Shown here piece after piece: positions 38,425-47,910 of a stretch of DNA of 64,000 nucleotides. The notes under the pieces are model-generated. The model did no database searches and was not told the DNA's origin. It saw only the letters and a list, made by a program, of their open reading frames with translations. The position numbers were made by a program, and so were the translations under genes. This stretch comes from Streptomyces sp. NBC_00878 (GTDB taxonomy: Bacteria > Actinomycetota > Actinomycetes > Streptomycetales > Streptomycetaceae), in assembly GCF_026341515.1 (NCBI RefSeq), contig NZ_JAPEOK010000001.1, positions 3,782,001 to 3,846,000 of the forward strand, in the 5' to 3' direction. Every line of letters begins with the position of its first letter. Position 1 is the first letter of the stretch.

Positions 38425-40860
38425 TCAGCGGCGCGCGGTGACCCACGCGGCGATCTGGCTGCGGCAGCTGAAGCCGAGCTTGCCGAGGATGCGTTCCACA
38501 TGGCCCTCCGCGGTGCGCCGGGCGATCACGAGGCGGTCGGCGATCTGCTGGTTGGCGAGGCCTTCGGCGACGAGCTCGGCGACTTCCCGCTCGCGCCGGG
38601 TGAGGGGGTTCCCGTCGGAGCGGCGGGTGCCGGCGACCGCCGGTCTCCCGGACTCCTGGAGGGCGTACGAGACGATCCCGGTGAGCCCGAGCCCGCCGCC
38701 GCGCCGGTACGCCCGGTCGAAGTCCCCCGGCCCGACGGCCTTCCGTACCCTCCTCTCGCTCTCCTCGCGCGCGGAGTTGTACCTCGTGAAGCCGAAGCGG
38801 TTGCCGTCGATACCGGCCCAGACGCGGTCGGCGCCGCCGAGCAGGACGGCGGCACGTTCGTGGGCGCCGCGTGCGGCGGAGATGACGACCAGCAGGTCGA
38901 GGGTGAGACCGATGCCGATGACGTCGTGCACGGCGAGCTTGCGACGCAGGGCCTCACGGGCGTACGGCTCCGCGCGCTCCCATTCCTTCCGCTCCGCGTA
39001 CGCGAGGGCGAGGACGCGCAGGACGTACGAGCGGACCCACTCCTCGCCGTGCTCCTCGCAGACGCGGCGGGCGTCCTCGCAGACCTGGACGGCCCGGTCG
39101 GTCTGGCCCAGGAAGGCGAGGCCGGCGGCGAGTCCGACCTGGTCGAGGACGGCGAAGCTGGGGAGCTGGCCCTGGACGGGGTCGCGGGCGACGGCGGCCT
39201 CGTAGTGCTCCAGGGCGGCGGGGAAGTCGTCGCCGAGCAGGGCCATCACGCCGAGCAGGTACTCCGCGTGGGCGACCTCCGCCGGGTCGCCGATGCGGCG
39301 GGCGAGCGCGCGGGCGTCCTCGGCGCGGTGGCGGCCCCGGGTGCGGTCCTCGGGGCAGCCGGCGAGCAGCCCCGCGACCCACAGTGCCCTGGCGCGCTCC
39401 CGGGTGGGCTCGGGAGACGCGTCGAGCGCGCGGTCCAGCCAGTACCGGCCCTCGCGGGGCGCCCCGCACGCGAGCCAGTAGAACCACAGGGTGCCGGCGA
39501 GCCCGAGTGCGGCCCGGGCCTCGCCCGGCAGGGTGAGGCTGAACTCCAGGGCGGCCCGCAGGTTGTCCTGGTCGGCCCGCAACCGGGCCACGATCTCCCG
39601 CTGCCCCGGCCCGAACCACCGCCGCTCGCACTCCACGGCCACCTCCTGGATCCAGTCCCGCTGCCGCCGCCGGGCGGCCGCTTCCGCCCCGGGCCGCTGC
39701 CGCAGCCTGTCGAGCCCGTAGTGCCGCAGCGTGTCGAGCAGCCGGTATCTGACCGGGCCGGGCCCGCCTTCCCTGCACAGCACGGACTTGTCCACGAGCC
39801 CGGCGACGGCTTCGAGGACGTCTTGGGGGTGTACGCCCTGGCACTCCCCGTCGCCCTCGCTCTCGTCCCTGTTGCTGTCCTTTTCCTTGCCCTCGCTCTC
39901 GTCCCTGTCGCTGTCCTTTTCCTCGCCCTCGCTGTCGGTGTCGGCGGCGGCGGTCTCGGTGTCCGCACACACCGCCTCCGCCGCCTCCAGGTCGAAGCTC
40001 CCCGCGAACACCGAGGCCCGCGCCCACACCAACTGCTCGGTGTGCGTGCAGAGTTCGTGGCTCCAGTCGACCGCCGCGCGCAGCGTCTGGTGGCGGGGCA
40101 GGACGGCCGGGCTGCCGGTGGTGAGGAGGCGGTAGCGGTCGTCGAGCCGGGCGACGAGCTGGTCGACGCCGAGGACGCGCATCCGGACGGCCGCGAGCTC
40201 GATGGCGAGGGGCAGGCCGTCCAGGCGGCGGCAGAGGCGGGCCACGGCGGCCCGGTTGTCGGGGGTGAGTTCGAAACCGGGGACGACGGCGGCGGCCCGG
40301 TCGGCGAAGAGCGCCAGGGCCGGGTACGTCGCGGCGGCCGAGAGGTCCGAGTCCGGGTCGGGCACCGGCAACGGACGTACGTCCAGGAGGTGTTCCTCCG
40401 TGAGGGCCAGGCGGTGGCGGCTCGTCGCGAGGACCCGGACGCCGGTCGTGCCGTGCAGCAGCGCGGCGGCCAACTCCGCGCAGGCGGACAGCAGATGCTC
40501 GCAGTTGTCGAGGACGAGGAGCAGTCGGCGGTGGCGGGCCTGCTCGACCAGCGCGTCCAGCGGCGGCTGTTCGGAGTGGTCGTGCAGGCCGAGGGCGTCG
40601 GCCGCGGCGAGCGGGACGAGCGCCGGATCGCGCAGTCCGGCGAGGTGCGCGAAGCGCACGCCGTCCGGGAACGCCCGCTCGACGCGGGCGGCGATCCGCC
40701 CGGCCAGCCGCGTCTTGCCGACGCCACCGGGCCCGGTCAGCGTGACCAGGCGTGCGGTGGCCAACAGCCGCCGCCCCTCGGCCAGTTCGTCCCGCCGGTC
40801 GATGAAGCTGGTCGTCTCGACCGGTGGCTGACGGACCCTTCGCGGCGCTGATCCGCCCAT
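38425..40860 (-). CDS. LAL-type LuxR transcriptional regulator with NB-ARC/AAA ATPase
   Basis: The 811-residue protein has a P-loop ATPase domain (Walker A GPGGVGKTRLAG, Walker B LLLVLDNCEHLL, then VRVLATSRHRLAL and LDGLPLAIELAA), a long TPR-like helical region, and a C-terminal LuxR helix-turn-helix (LTRREREVAELVAEGLANQQ to EGHVERILGKLGF). Such regulators act on divergent or neighbouring genes. A strongly charged insertion in the middle (TDSEGEEKDSDRDESEGKEK...) comes from a 36-bp DNA repeat. The ATG at 40860 is the start; the divergent M14 carboxypeptidase gene is a natural target. Confidence 0.93.
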   Translation of the reverse strand: MGGSAPRRVRQPPVETTSFIDRRDELAEGRRLLATARLVTLTGPGGVGKTRLAGRIAARVERAFPDGVRFAHLAGLRDPALVPLAAADALGLHDHSEQPPLDALVEQARHRRLLLVLDNCEHLLSACAELAAALLHGTTGVRVLATSRHRLALTEEHLLDVRPLPVPDPDSDLSAAATYPALALFADRAAAVVPGFELTPDNRAAVARLCRRLDGLPLAIELAAVRMRVLGVDQLVARLDDRYRLLTTGSPAVLPRHQTLRAAVDWSHELCTHTEQLVWARASVFAGSFDLEAAEAVCADTETAAADTDSEGEEKDSDRDESEGKEKDSNRDESEGDGECQGVHPQDVLEAVAGLVDKSVLCREGGPGPVRYRLLDTLRHYGLDRLRQRPGAEAAARRRQRDWIQEVAVECERRWFGPGQREIVARLRADQDNLRAALEFSLTLPGEARAALGLAGTLWFYWLACGAPREGRYWLDRALDASPEPTRERARALWVAGLLAGCPEDRTRGRHRAEDARALARRIGDPAEVAHAEYLLGVMALLGDDFPAALEHYEAAVARDPVQGQLPSFAVLDQVGLAAGLAFLGQTDRAVQVCEDARRVCEEHGEEWVRSYVLRVLALAYAERKEWERAEPYAREALRRKLAVHDVIGIGLTLDLLVVISAARGAHERAAVLLGGADRVWAGIDGNRFGFTRYNSAREESERRVRKAVGPGDFDRAYRRGGGLGLTGIVSYALQESGRPAVAGTRRSDGNPLTRREREVAELVAEGLANQQIADRLVIARRTAEGHVERILGKLGFSCRSQIAAWVTARR
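39855..39950. repeat. 36-bp duplicated unit encoding an acidic insert
   Basis: Two near-identical 36-bp copies encode the E-K-D-S-(D/N)-R-D-E-S-E-G-x unit of the LAL regulator. It is likely an expansion in a surface loop. Confidence 0.7.
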
Positions 40861-41255
40861 GATCGGCCAGTCCTCTGGGGTGGGAGACCGAAGCCGGAGT
40901 AAGCGGCTCCTCGTGCGCGGGTCCCCACTCTTCCGGCTGCGCCACGGCTTCGCACGCGCGCGTCACACCCGTGGGTGCACTTTGCGTGGGTCCGCGACGG
41001 GCGGTACGCGCCCGCGTACACTGCCGGGCCGCATATATGCACAGTGCCCGGTGTGTTTTCGGCTGGTTCATGCCGGTGGCTTCCAGCCCGCACTTGACCC
41101 GGACATGGCAGGCCTCCACGATGAGCGCCACACCCGTACACGGGGTCCCGTCGGTTCTTTCGGTGGCCCGCCCCGGCACGTCGCACGATCCACCCCCCGC
41201 TCCAATCCCCACACTTCCGGTGATCCCGGAATTTATGGAGAACCTAGGAGATTCC
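40861..41255. promoter_or_regulatory. Divergent regulatory region with palindromes
   Basis: The 395 bp separate the LAL regulator from the carboxypeptidase gene. They contain an inverted repeat GTACGCG-CC-CGCGTAC (41004-41019) and a perfect 10-bp palindrome GCATATATGC (41031-41040) in a locally A+T-rich patch. These are candidate binding sites for the LAL protein or RNA polymerase. No gene was seen. Confidence 0.45.
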
Positions 41256-42632
41256 ATGCGACTCCGCATCAAAAGCGACGGAACGTCCGCCGCTCCCCCC
41301 TCACCCGGCAGACGCGGCCGGCGCACCGCAGCGCTCGCCACGCTCCTCGCCCTGGCTCTCGCGGCCCCCATCGCCGCCACGACCAGCGCGAACGGCGCCT
41401 CCGGGGCGGCTCCCGCCTCCGACACGGACGAGATCCGCCAGTACGAGATCCAGATCCACGGCAGCACCTCGGCCACCCGTACGGCGATCGCCCAGACGGG
41501 TGTGTCGATCGACGAGGCCGACGAGGAGACCGTCGTCGTCTCGGGCCGCGCGGCCCAGGCGAAGAAGCTGCGGCAACTCGGCTACGAGGTCTCAGCGCTC
41601 GGCTCCGCCCCCAACCGGTCGAGCGCCGCGGACGCGAACATCCTCGACTTCCCCTCCGCCGACTCGCGCTATCACAACTACGCCGAGATGAACACGGAGA
41701 TCAACCAGCGCCTGGCCGCCTACCCGAGCATCATGAGCAAGCAGGTGATCGGGAAGTCGTACCAGGGCCGGGACATCGTCGCCATCAAGATCAGCGACAA
41801 CGTCGCGACCGACGAGGCCGAGCCCGAGGTCCTGTTCACCCACCACCAGCACGCGCGCGAGCACCTCACCGTGGAGATGGCGCTCTATCTGATCCGTGAG
41901 CTGGGCGCCGGGTACGGCTCCGACTCCCGCGTCACGAACATGGTGAACAACCGCGAGATCTGGATCGTCCCGGACCTCAACCCGGACGGCGGCGAGTACG
42001 ACATCGCGTCCGGCGCCTACCGCTCGTGGCGCAAGAACCGCCAGCCCAACACCGGCAGTTCGTACGTCGGCACCGACATGAACCGCAACTGGAACTACCG
42101 CTGGGGCTGCTGCAACGGCTCGTCGGGCTCGACGTCCTCCGAGACCTACCGGGGTCCGGCGGCCGAGTCCGCGCCCGAGGTCAAGGTCGTCGCCGACTTC
42201 GTCCGCAGCCGGATCGTGGGCGGCAAGCAGCAGATCAAGGCTGGCGTGGACTTCCACACGTACAGCGAGCTGGTGCTGTGGCCCTTCGGCTACACCACGT
42301 CGGACACCGCGACCGGTATGACGGCCGACGACCGCAACGCCTTCGCCACGGTCGGCGGGAAGATGGCCGCCAGCAACGGCTACACGGCCGAGCAGTCCAG
42401 CGACCTCTACATCACCGACGGGACGATCGACGACTACCTGTGGGGCAGTCAGAAGATCTTCTCCTACACCTTCGAGATGTATCCGGGGTCCGCGAGCGGG
42501 GGTGGTTTCTACCCGCCCGACGAGGTCATCGAGCGGGAGACCGCGCGCAACAAGGACGCGGTGCTGCAGCTGTTGGAGAACTCCGACTGCATGTACCGGT
42601 CCATCGGGAAGGAAGCGCAGTACTGCAGTTGA
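41256..42632 (+). CDS. Secreted zinc carboxypeptidase (M14 family)
   Basis: The 458-residue preproenzyme has a signal peptide (to about residue 48), a pro-region ([30 protein letters not shown]), and the M14 catalytic domain. That domain has the zinc-binding HAREHLTVE (His and Glu), [20 protein letters not shown], the third ligand in [18 protein letters not shown] and the catalytic Glu in YTFEMYP. It resembles the streptomycete carboxypeptidases of T type that trim peptides outside the cell. GGAG before ATG 41256 fixes the start. The LAL regulator gene is divergent. Confidence 0.95.
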   Translation: MRLRIKSDGTSAAPPSPGRRGRRTAALATLLALALAAPIAATTSANGASGAAPASDTDEIRQYEIQIHGSTSATRTAIAQTGVSIDEADEETVVVSGRAAQAKKLRQLGYEVSALGSAPNRSSAADANILDFPSADSRYHNYAEMNTEINQRLAAYPSIMSKQVIGKSYQGRDIVAIKISDNVATDEAEPEVLFTHHQHAREHLTVEMALYLIRELGAGYGSDSRVTNMVNNREIWIVPDLNPDGGEYDIASGAYRSWRKNRQPNTGSSYVGTDMNRNWNYRWGCCNGSSGSTSSETYRGPAAESAPEVKVVADFVRSRIVGGKQQIKAGVDFHTYSELVLWPFGYTTSDTATGMTADDRNAFATVGGKMAASNGYTAEQSSDLYITDGTIDDYLWGSQKIFSYTFEMYPGSASGGGFYPPDEVIERETARNKDAVLQLLENSDCMYRSIGKEAQYCS

Positions 42633-42695
42633 GTTGACCGGCCAGAGGTACGTGGCTTGAGTCGGCCGACTTGAGATGCGTGGCCTGGAGTACGT

Positions 42696-42744
42696 GGGGA
42701 ACTGCGCGGCCGTTGTGGCTGGTCGCGCAGTTCCCCGCGCCCCT
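42696..42744. terminator. Bidirectional hairpin containing dispersed repeat copy 2
   Basis: GGGGAACTGCGCG (42696-42708) pairs with CGCGCAGTTCCCC (42724-42736), a 13-bp perfect stem with a 15-nt loop. It sits between convergent genes. Bases 42717-42744 repeat 24597-24624 exactly. The dispersed family may spread because it works as a terminator. Confidence 0.75.
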
Positions 42745-43519
42745 ATGGGGTGCTCTTTTCGACCTCTTCGACTTCCGCTTCCTCTTCGCCGTCTTCGCCG
42801 TCTTCGAAGTAGGTGTCCAGGACCTCGTCCAGTTGGGTCTCCCACTCCTTGAAGCGGGACCTGGCCGTCGCCTCGATCTCGATCGGGTACCAGCGGCGGT
42901 CGGGCGTGTGCACCGTGATGGTGAACCGCTTCCCGAAGCGCGGCGACTCGGTCTCGACGGCGCCGATCTCGTCCCAGCGGAACTCGGCCTCCTGGTCGTC
43001 CAGGCGCAGCCGTACGCCCCCGTGGTCGGCGACGATCCTCGCGCGGCGGTCGGACGCCTCGAAGACGGGGCCTCCCTCCGGAGCCTCTTCGGGCTCCTCG
43101 CCCGAGGGGTCCTCATCGGAGGATTCCTCGCTGGAAGACTCCTCACCGGAGGGTTCTTCGCCGGAGGGCTCCTCGCCGGAAGCCTCGTTTTCGAGCTCGG
43201 GCTCGGGCTTGGGCTTGGGCTCGGCCTCTGAGACTTCCTCCTTCGAGGTTTCCTTCTTCAAGGCCGGCGCCTTGGAGGCGGACTCGTCGGAGGCGGACTC
43301 GTCGGCAGGCGAAGCCTTCTCGGCGGCCTCCGCCGACTCCGGCTCCGTCTCGGGCTCCGTCTCCTCCGAGTCCTTCGACTCGGTGTCCTTCGACTCTGCG
43401 TCCTGCGGCTTGGCGTCGTTCGGCACGGCGGGGCGCGGGCCCGTGAGGCCGGGCACGAACGCCGGGTCGACCGCGGCGCCTTGCAGGGGCTGGATGTTGG
43501 GTCCTATGCGCTGCTCCAC
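42743..43519 (-). CDS. Acidic low-complexity protein with conserved C-terminal domain
   Basis: I place the start at GTG 43519 (258 residues), 7 nt after CATACT, a leaderless geometry; a longer frame to 43681 exists. Residues ~15-40 are hydrophobic/Pro-rich (GAAVDPAFVPGLTGPRPAVP). The middle ~115 residues are Glu/Ser-rich with visible repeats (SGEEPSGEEPSGEE). The last ~90 form an ordered domain with FEASDRRARIVADHGGVRLRL, FRWDEIGAVETESP and FTITVHTPDRRWYPIEIEA. That domain looks like a PH-like beta barrel, though the family is not identified. It might bind a partner surface. Confidence 0.65.
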   Translation of the reverse strand: MEQRIGPNIQPLQGAAVDPAFVPGLTGPRPAVPNDAKPQDAESKDTESKDSEETEPETEPESAEAAEKASPADESASDESASKAPALKKETSKEEVSEAEPKPKPEPELENEASGEEPSGEEPSGEESSSEESSDEDPSGEEPEEAPEGGPVFEASDRRARIVADHGGVRLRLDDQEAEFRWDEIGAVETESPRFGKRFTITVHTPDRRWYPIEIEATARSRFKEWETQLDEVLDTYFEDGEDGEEEAEVEEVEKSTP

Positions 43520-43758
43520 AGCGGGCAGTATGGTCGACGATCCTGTGCCGGGAACAGCCGGGCCCCAGAGATGGCCGGGAACCGGATATACGTGTGCTGC
43601 CTCATGGGGTGGACAACCCCGGGTCCATCGGTCGATACCGCGTTCTAGGGGCGGCTCGGCCCCCGACCGGCCACCCCTCACCGCCGAGGCAGTTCGAGGT
43701 AGCCGGGTGCGGGGTAGCCGGGTACAGGGGTACAGGTGTACCGGAGTGCCGAGTGGCC

Positions 43759-45342
43759 CTAAATGAAGACGCTCAGCAGTGCCGCCACCGCGAAGCCCGC
43801 CACCGACAGGACCGTCTCCAGGACCGTCCAGGACTTGAGGGTGTCCCGTTCGGAGATGCCGAAGTACTTGGCGACGATCCAGAAGCCTCCGTCGTTGACG
43901 TGCGAGGCGAAGATCGAACCGGCCGAGATCGCCATGATGATCAGCGCCAGATGGGCCTGCGAGAGGTCCTGCCCCTCGACGAGCGGGACGACGATACCGG
44001 CGGTGGTGACGATGGCGACCGTCGCCGAACCCTGGGCGACCCGCAGCACGACGGAGATCAGCCAGGCCAGCACGATGATGGGCAGGCCCACGTCGTTGAA
44101 GGTGTCGGCGAGCGCGTCCGCGATGCCCGAGCCCTTGAGTACGGCGCCGAAGACGCCGCCCGCGCCGACGACCAGCAGGATGTTGCCGACCGGCTTGAGG
44201 GAGGCCGTGGACACCGTCTCCAGCGACTTGCGGGACCAGCCGCGCCGGATGCCCAGCAGGTAGTACGCCATCAGCAACGCGATCGTCAGCGCGACGAAGG
44301 GGTGCCCGAAGAACTCGATGACCGAGCGGAACGTCGACGGGTCCAGGGCGATGGAGGAGAAGGTCGCCGCGAGGATCAGCAGCAGCGGCGTACCGATGAT
44401 GAGGAAGACGGTGGAGAGGGAGGGCGGCTGCTCGGCGGGGTCCCCGCCCGGGCCGTCGGCGACGGCGACCGAGCCGGAGCCCGTGCCTGTGATCTTGCCC
44501 GTGGCTGTGCCTGAGCCTGAGCCGTCGGTGGCTCCACCGACTGCCGCCCGGCGCGCCGCACGCTCCGCGGCGACGGCCGCCTTCGCCTCGTCCGCGGCCT
44601 CGACCATGTCCTGCGGTACGGGGACGAAGAGGCGCTTGCCGATCCAGGCGGCGTACGCCCAGGCGGCGAGCACGGCCGGGATGCCGACGACGACGCCCAT
44701 CAGGATGACCCAGCCCAGGTCGACCTTGAACAGTCCGGCGGCGGCGACCGGGCCGGGGTGCGGCGGCAGGAACGCGTGAGTCATCGACAGGCCCGCGAGC
44801 AGCGGCATGGCGTAGAGCAGGATCGACTTGCCGGAGCGCTTGGCGGCGGCGTACACGATCGGTGCGAGGACGAAGATGCCGACGTCGAAGAAGACCGGGA
44901 TGCCGAAGATGAGGCCGGTCAGGCCCATGGCGAGCGGGGCGCGCTTCTCGCCGAACAGGTTGAGCAGGCGGGCGGAGAGCGCCTCCGCGCCGCCGGACAC
45001 CTCAAGGATCGCGCCGAGCATCGTGCCCAGGCCGATGATGATCGTGACGTGTCCGAGGATGCCGCCCATGCCCGTCTCGATCATCGAGACGGCGGTCGAC
45101 CGCTGGACGGTGCCGAAGAGTTCGGTGACGGAGAGTCCGGCCGACAGGCCGACGGCTATGGACACCGCGAGCAGGGCGACGAACGGCTGCAGCCTGACCC
45201 TGATGATCAGGACGAGGAGCAGGACGATGCCGAGGGCCGCGACCGTCAGCAGACCTGCGGTGCCGTCGATGAGGAGCAGCAGTCCGCCGGTGTGGGGTGG
45301 GATCTCTGGTGCGGGTGGTGTGGCTGCGAGGAGGGATGACAT
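43759..45342 (-). CDS. GntP-family permease (gluconate/D-serine type)
   Basis: The 527-residue protein has the GntP layout of two bundles of membrane helices: GHVTIIIGLGTMLGAILEVSGG, GLIFGIPVFFDVGIFVLAPI, AFLPPHPGPVAAAGLF and SATVAIVTTAGIVVPL. GntP members carry gluconate; the DsdX branch carries D-serine. The neighbouring D-amino-acid genes favour a D-serine-like substrate here, but this is inference. A central cytoplasmic loop (~247-300) is a Gly/Thr/Ser repeat of low complexity. ATG 45342 follows AGAGG. Confidence 0.9.
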   Translation of the reverse strand: MSSLLAATPPAPEIPPHTGGLLLLIDGTAGLLTVAALGIVLLLVLIIRVRLQPFVALLAVSIAVGLSAGLSVTELFGTVQRSTAVSMIETGMGGILGHVTIIIGLGTMLGAILEVSGGAEALSARLLNLFGEKRAPLAMGLTGLIFGIPVFFDVGIFVLAPIVYAAAKRSGKSILLYAMPLLAGLSMTHAFLPPHPGPVAAAGLFKVDLGWVILMGVVVGIPAVLAAWAYAAWIGKRLFVPVPQDMVEAADEAKAAVAAERAARRAAVGGATDGSGSGTATGKITGTGSGSVAVADGPGGDPAEQPPSLSTVFLIIGTPLLLILAATFSSIALDPSTFRSVIEFFGHPFVALTIALLMAYYLLGIRRGWSRKSLETVSTASLKPVGNILLVVGAGGVFGAVLKGSGIADALADTFNDVGLPIIVLAWLISVVLRVAQGSATVAIVTTAGIVVPLVEGQDLSQAHLALIIMAISAGSIFASHVNDGGFWIVAKYFGISERDTLKSWTVLETVLSVAGFAVAALLSVFI

Positions 45343-45439
45343 GGGGAGGACCTCTTCTTAAGGGCATGGTGTTTTTGGGCAGGGGGGATCGCTGTGCGGG
45401 GTGCGGGGTTTGTGGGGGGTGGTACTTGTCGCTGCCGGG

Positions 45440-45530
45440 TGCGGGTCGTTCGTGGCTGATCGCGCCCACGCGGCGGAGCCGCATATCGATGCAGCCCCGC
45501 GCCCCTGAAGACGGGGCGCGGGTCTGAGCC
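45440..45530. repeat. Dispersed Streptomyces intergenic repeat, related element
   Basis: The stretch contains GCCCCGCGCCCCT (45493-45505) and a CGCGCCCACGCGGCGGAGCCGCA block typical of the repeat family also seen at 24597 and 42717. It lies between gntP and ridA, on the permease leader. Confidence 0.6.
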
Positions 45531-45953
45531 TCAGCTGTCCAGTACCGCCAGCGCGTCGATCTCGATCAGCAGGCCTGCCGGGAGGCCCACGTAGACCGTG
45601 GTGCGGGCCGCGGGGGGTGCCGTCAGGTTCTGCTCCTCGAAGTACGTGTTGTAGATCGCGTTCATCTCCGCGAAGTGGTCGACGTCCGTGAGGTAGACGC
45701 GGATCATCATCGCGTCGTCCCAGGAGGAGCCGCCCTCTTCGAGGATGGCCTTGACGTTGGCGAGGGTCTGGAGGGTCTGCTCGCGCAGGGTCGGCCCGGC
45801 GGGCGTGGGAGGCTGGCCCTCGACCGCGGGCAGGAAGCCGACCTGGCCCGCGACCTGGAGGATGTTCCCCTTCCTGACGCCGTGCGAGAACTTGGCGGGC
45901 GGGGCGGTGTGGGTCTTGGGCGTGAGAGCTGTCTTCTCGGTTTTGTCTGTCAT
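45531..45953 (-). CDS. ridA: RidA-family enamine/imine deaminase
   Basis: The 140-residue protein is a full RidA (YjgF/YER057c/UK114) family member: FSHGVRKGNILQVAGQVGF, QTLQTLANVKAILEEGGSSWDDAMMIRVYLTD, and ARTTVYVGLPAGLLIEIDALAVL with the substrate-binding Arg. RidA proteins hydrolyse the 2-aminoacrylate released by serine or threonine dehydratases, which fits the D-serine-dehydratase-like gene in this locus. ATG 45953 overlaps the iclR stop (ATGA) and has GAAGGAAAG upstream. Confidence 0.93.
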   Translation of the reverse strand: MTDKTEKTALTPKTHTAPPAKFSHGVRKGNILQVAGQVGFLPAVEGQPPTPAGPTLREQTLQTLANVKAILEEGGSSWDDAMMIRVYLTDVDHFAEMNAIYNTYFEEQNLTAPPAARTTVYVGLPAGLLIEIDALAVLDS

Positions 45954-46714
45954 GAAGTGCTTTCCTTCGCGGGGGTCCTGCCGGAGTACTCGCCACTGAT
46001 GGCGTCCGCCGTACGACGCACCAGTGGGAGCAGTGTGAGGAGTTCGTCGGCGGTGACGACGACGTTCGGGGCGGAGACGGACATGGCGGCGACGACGCGG
46101 CCGTCGGCGCCGCGGATGGGCGCGGCGACGCAGTTGATGGACTCCTCGTGGCCGCCGAGGTCGGTGGCCCAGCCCTGGTCGCGCACCTTCTCCAACTCCC
46201 GCAGGAACGCGGGGGCGTTGGGGGTCGAGCGGGACGTGTACATCGGGTAGTCGAGCTTGTCCGCGAGCACGCGGCGCTCGGGCTCGGTCAGGTCGGCGAG
46301 GAGCAGTTTCGCCACCGCTGCGACCGTGATGGCGACGGGCTTGCCGATGCGGGAGTACATGCGCACCGGGTAGCGGCTCTCGACCTTGTCGATGTAGAGG
46401 ACCTCGCCCTCCTCGTACACGGCGAGGTGGACGGTGTGGCCGCACTGCTCGTTGAGGCGTACGAGATGGGGGTGGCCGATCTCGCGGACGTCGAGGTTCT
46501 CGACGGCCTCCTGGGCGAGGGCGAACAGGCGGGCGCCCAGGCGGTAGCGCTGGTCGGACTGGCGGTAGACGAGGCCGTGCTCGTGGAGCGTGCGCAGGAG
46601 GCGCAGGGCGGTGGACTTGTGGACGCCGAGCCGCTCGGCGACCTGCCCGAGGTCGGCGGGGCCCTCGGCGAGCAGCGGCAGGATGCTCAGCGCGCGGTCG
46701 ACGGTCTGGCTCAT
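45950..46714 (-). CDS. IclR-family transcriptional regulator
   Basis: The 254-residue protein has an N-terminal winged helix (MSQTVDRALSILPLLAEGPA to STALRLLRTLHEHGLVYRQ) and a C-terminal IclR ligand-binding domain (REIGHPHLVRLNEQCGHTVHLA, GVR-type loop, AAPIRGADGRVVAAMSVSAP). It is overlapped by the kinase gene upstream and by ridA downstream (both ATGA). It most likely binds the palindrome at 48071-48087 and controls both arms of the locus. Confidence 0.95.
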   Translation of the reverse strand: MSQTVDRALSILPLLAEGPADLGQVAERLGVHKSTALRLLRTLHEHGLVYRQSDQRYRLGARLFALAQEAVENLDVREIGHPHLVRLNEQCGHTVHLAVYEEGEVLYIDKVESRYPVRMYSRIGKPVAITVAAVAKLLLADLTEPERRVLADKLDYPMYTSRSTPNAPAFLRELEKVRDQGWATDLGGHEESINCVAAPIRGADGRVVAAMSVSAPNVVVTADELLTLLPLVRRTADAISGEYSGRTPAKESTS

Positions 46715-47895
46715 GGGGTGTGTACCTCCTCCTGGGCCCGGTCTGCGGCGTTCGTCCAGCCGGGGCCGAGTCGAAGTGTCCCCCACGCGTCGTCGTCCAG
46801 GGCGGCGAGGCGGTCGGCGAGGTCGCGGGAGGGGGGTGTGCCCAGGTCTCCCGGGACGGTGAGCGCGGCGGCGGCCATGAGGTGGCCGTGCCGGAGGCGG
46901 TCCCGGGCGGGGAGTCCGCGGAGGGTGGCGGACAGGAAGCCGGCGGCGAAGGCGTCGCCCGCGCCCACGGCCGCGACGACCTCGACGCGCAGGCCCGGTA
47001 CGAAGGTGACGACGTCAGTGGCGGCACCGTCGACGACATCGATGTCGATGTCGATGTCGATGTCCATGTCCATGTCCATGTCCATGTGGGTGTCCATGTC
47101 GATGTCCGTGTCGCCCTCGCGGAGGTCGGCCCGGTCGCGTACCCGCTCGAAGACGGTCGCTCCGCCCCCGCCCTGCTTCACGACCAGGACGTCCGGCTCG
47201 GGCAGCGCCTGCCGGACGACGCCCGCGCCGCGCAGCCCCCACGCGGCCTGCGCCTCGTCCTCGCCGACGAACACGATGTCGGCGCCGCGCGCGAGGTCCA
47301 GCAGGACGCGGGGTCCCTCGGGGGTGTCCCACAGACCGGGGCGGTGGTTGACGTCGAAGGAGACGAGCGCGCGGCCGGGGCGGCGCGTGGTCAGCTCGCG
47401 CAGCAGCCGGAGGCAGCCGCCGGAGAGCGCCGCGGTGATGCCGGAGAGGTGGAGGACGCGGGCCGAGCGGACCGCGTGCAGGTCCACGGTGTCCGTGGCC
47501 ATCGCCGAGGCCGCCGAGCCGGTGCGGTAGTAGGCCACCTCGTGGGCGTCGGTGGACCGGTCGTTCGCCGTGCGGAAGTAGATGCCGGTGGGGCGGGTGG
47601 CGTCGCGCTGTACGGCGGAGGTGTCGACGCCGTACGCGCCTATCGCCTCGATCAGGTGGTCGCCGAAGCCGTCGTCGCCGACCCTGCTCACCCACTTCGC
47701 GGTGTGGCCCGCGGCGGCCAGGACGCAGGCCACGTTGGACTCCGCGCCGCCGATCGCGCGTTCGAAGGACGGCACGTCGGCGAGGCGGCCCGGCAGGGAG
47801 GGAAGGAACGTGACCATGGACTCGCCGAGGGTGACGACTTCCACGGCGGGCGTGGGGTTCACGGCGTCCGTGGGAGCGGGTCCGGTGGGGGTCAC
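46711..47895 (-). CDS. PfkB-family sugar kinase (KdgK-like)
   Basis: The 394-residue kinase has the ribokinase fold: VTLGESMVTFLPS, IGGAESNVACVLAAAG, VNHRPGLWD and the catalytic AVGAGDAFAAGFLSA. KdgK-type enzymes phosphorylate 2-keto-3-deoxygluconate, which would suit a sugar-acid permease, but the D-amino-acid genes leave the substrate open. Between residues ~260 and 287 an insertion of alternating Asp-Met and Asp-Ile is encoded by a hexanucleotide repeat. It lies in a surface region before the active-site motif. GTG 47895 has AAGGAG upstream, and tandem repeats occupy the leader. Confidence 0.9.
   Translation of the reverse strand: MTPTGPAPTDAVNPTPAVEVVTLGESMVTFLPSLPGRLADVPSFERAIGGAESNVACVLAAAGHTAKWVSRVGDDGFGDHLIEAIGAYGVDTSAVQRDATRPTGIYFRTANDRSTDAHEVAYYRTGSAASAMATDTVDLHAVRSARVLHLSGITAALSGGCLRLLRELTTRRPGRALVSFDVNHRPGLWDTPEGPRVLLDLARGADIVFVGEDEAQAAWGLRGAGVVRQALPEPDVLVVKQGGGGATVFERVRDRADLREGDTDIDMDTHMDMDMDMDIDIDIDIDVVDGAATDVVTFVPGLRVEVVAAVGAGDAFAAGFLSATLRGLPARDRLRHGHLMAAAALTVPGDLGTPPSRDLADRLAALDDDAWGTLRLGPGWTNAADRAQEEVHTP
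47030..47110. repeat. Hexanucleotide repeat inside the kinase gene
   Basis: GTCGAT/GTCCAT units (plus strand) in about a dozen copies encode the (Asp-Ile/Met)n insertion. Length variation would stay in frame. Confidence 0.85.
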
Positions 47896-47910
47896 GATGG
47901 CTGGGGCTCC

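Noticed and set aside
38398..40851. 817-codon plus-strand frame opposite the LAL regulator
   Set aside because: Shadow of the minus-strand gene with no domain or start signals.
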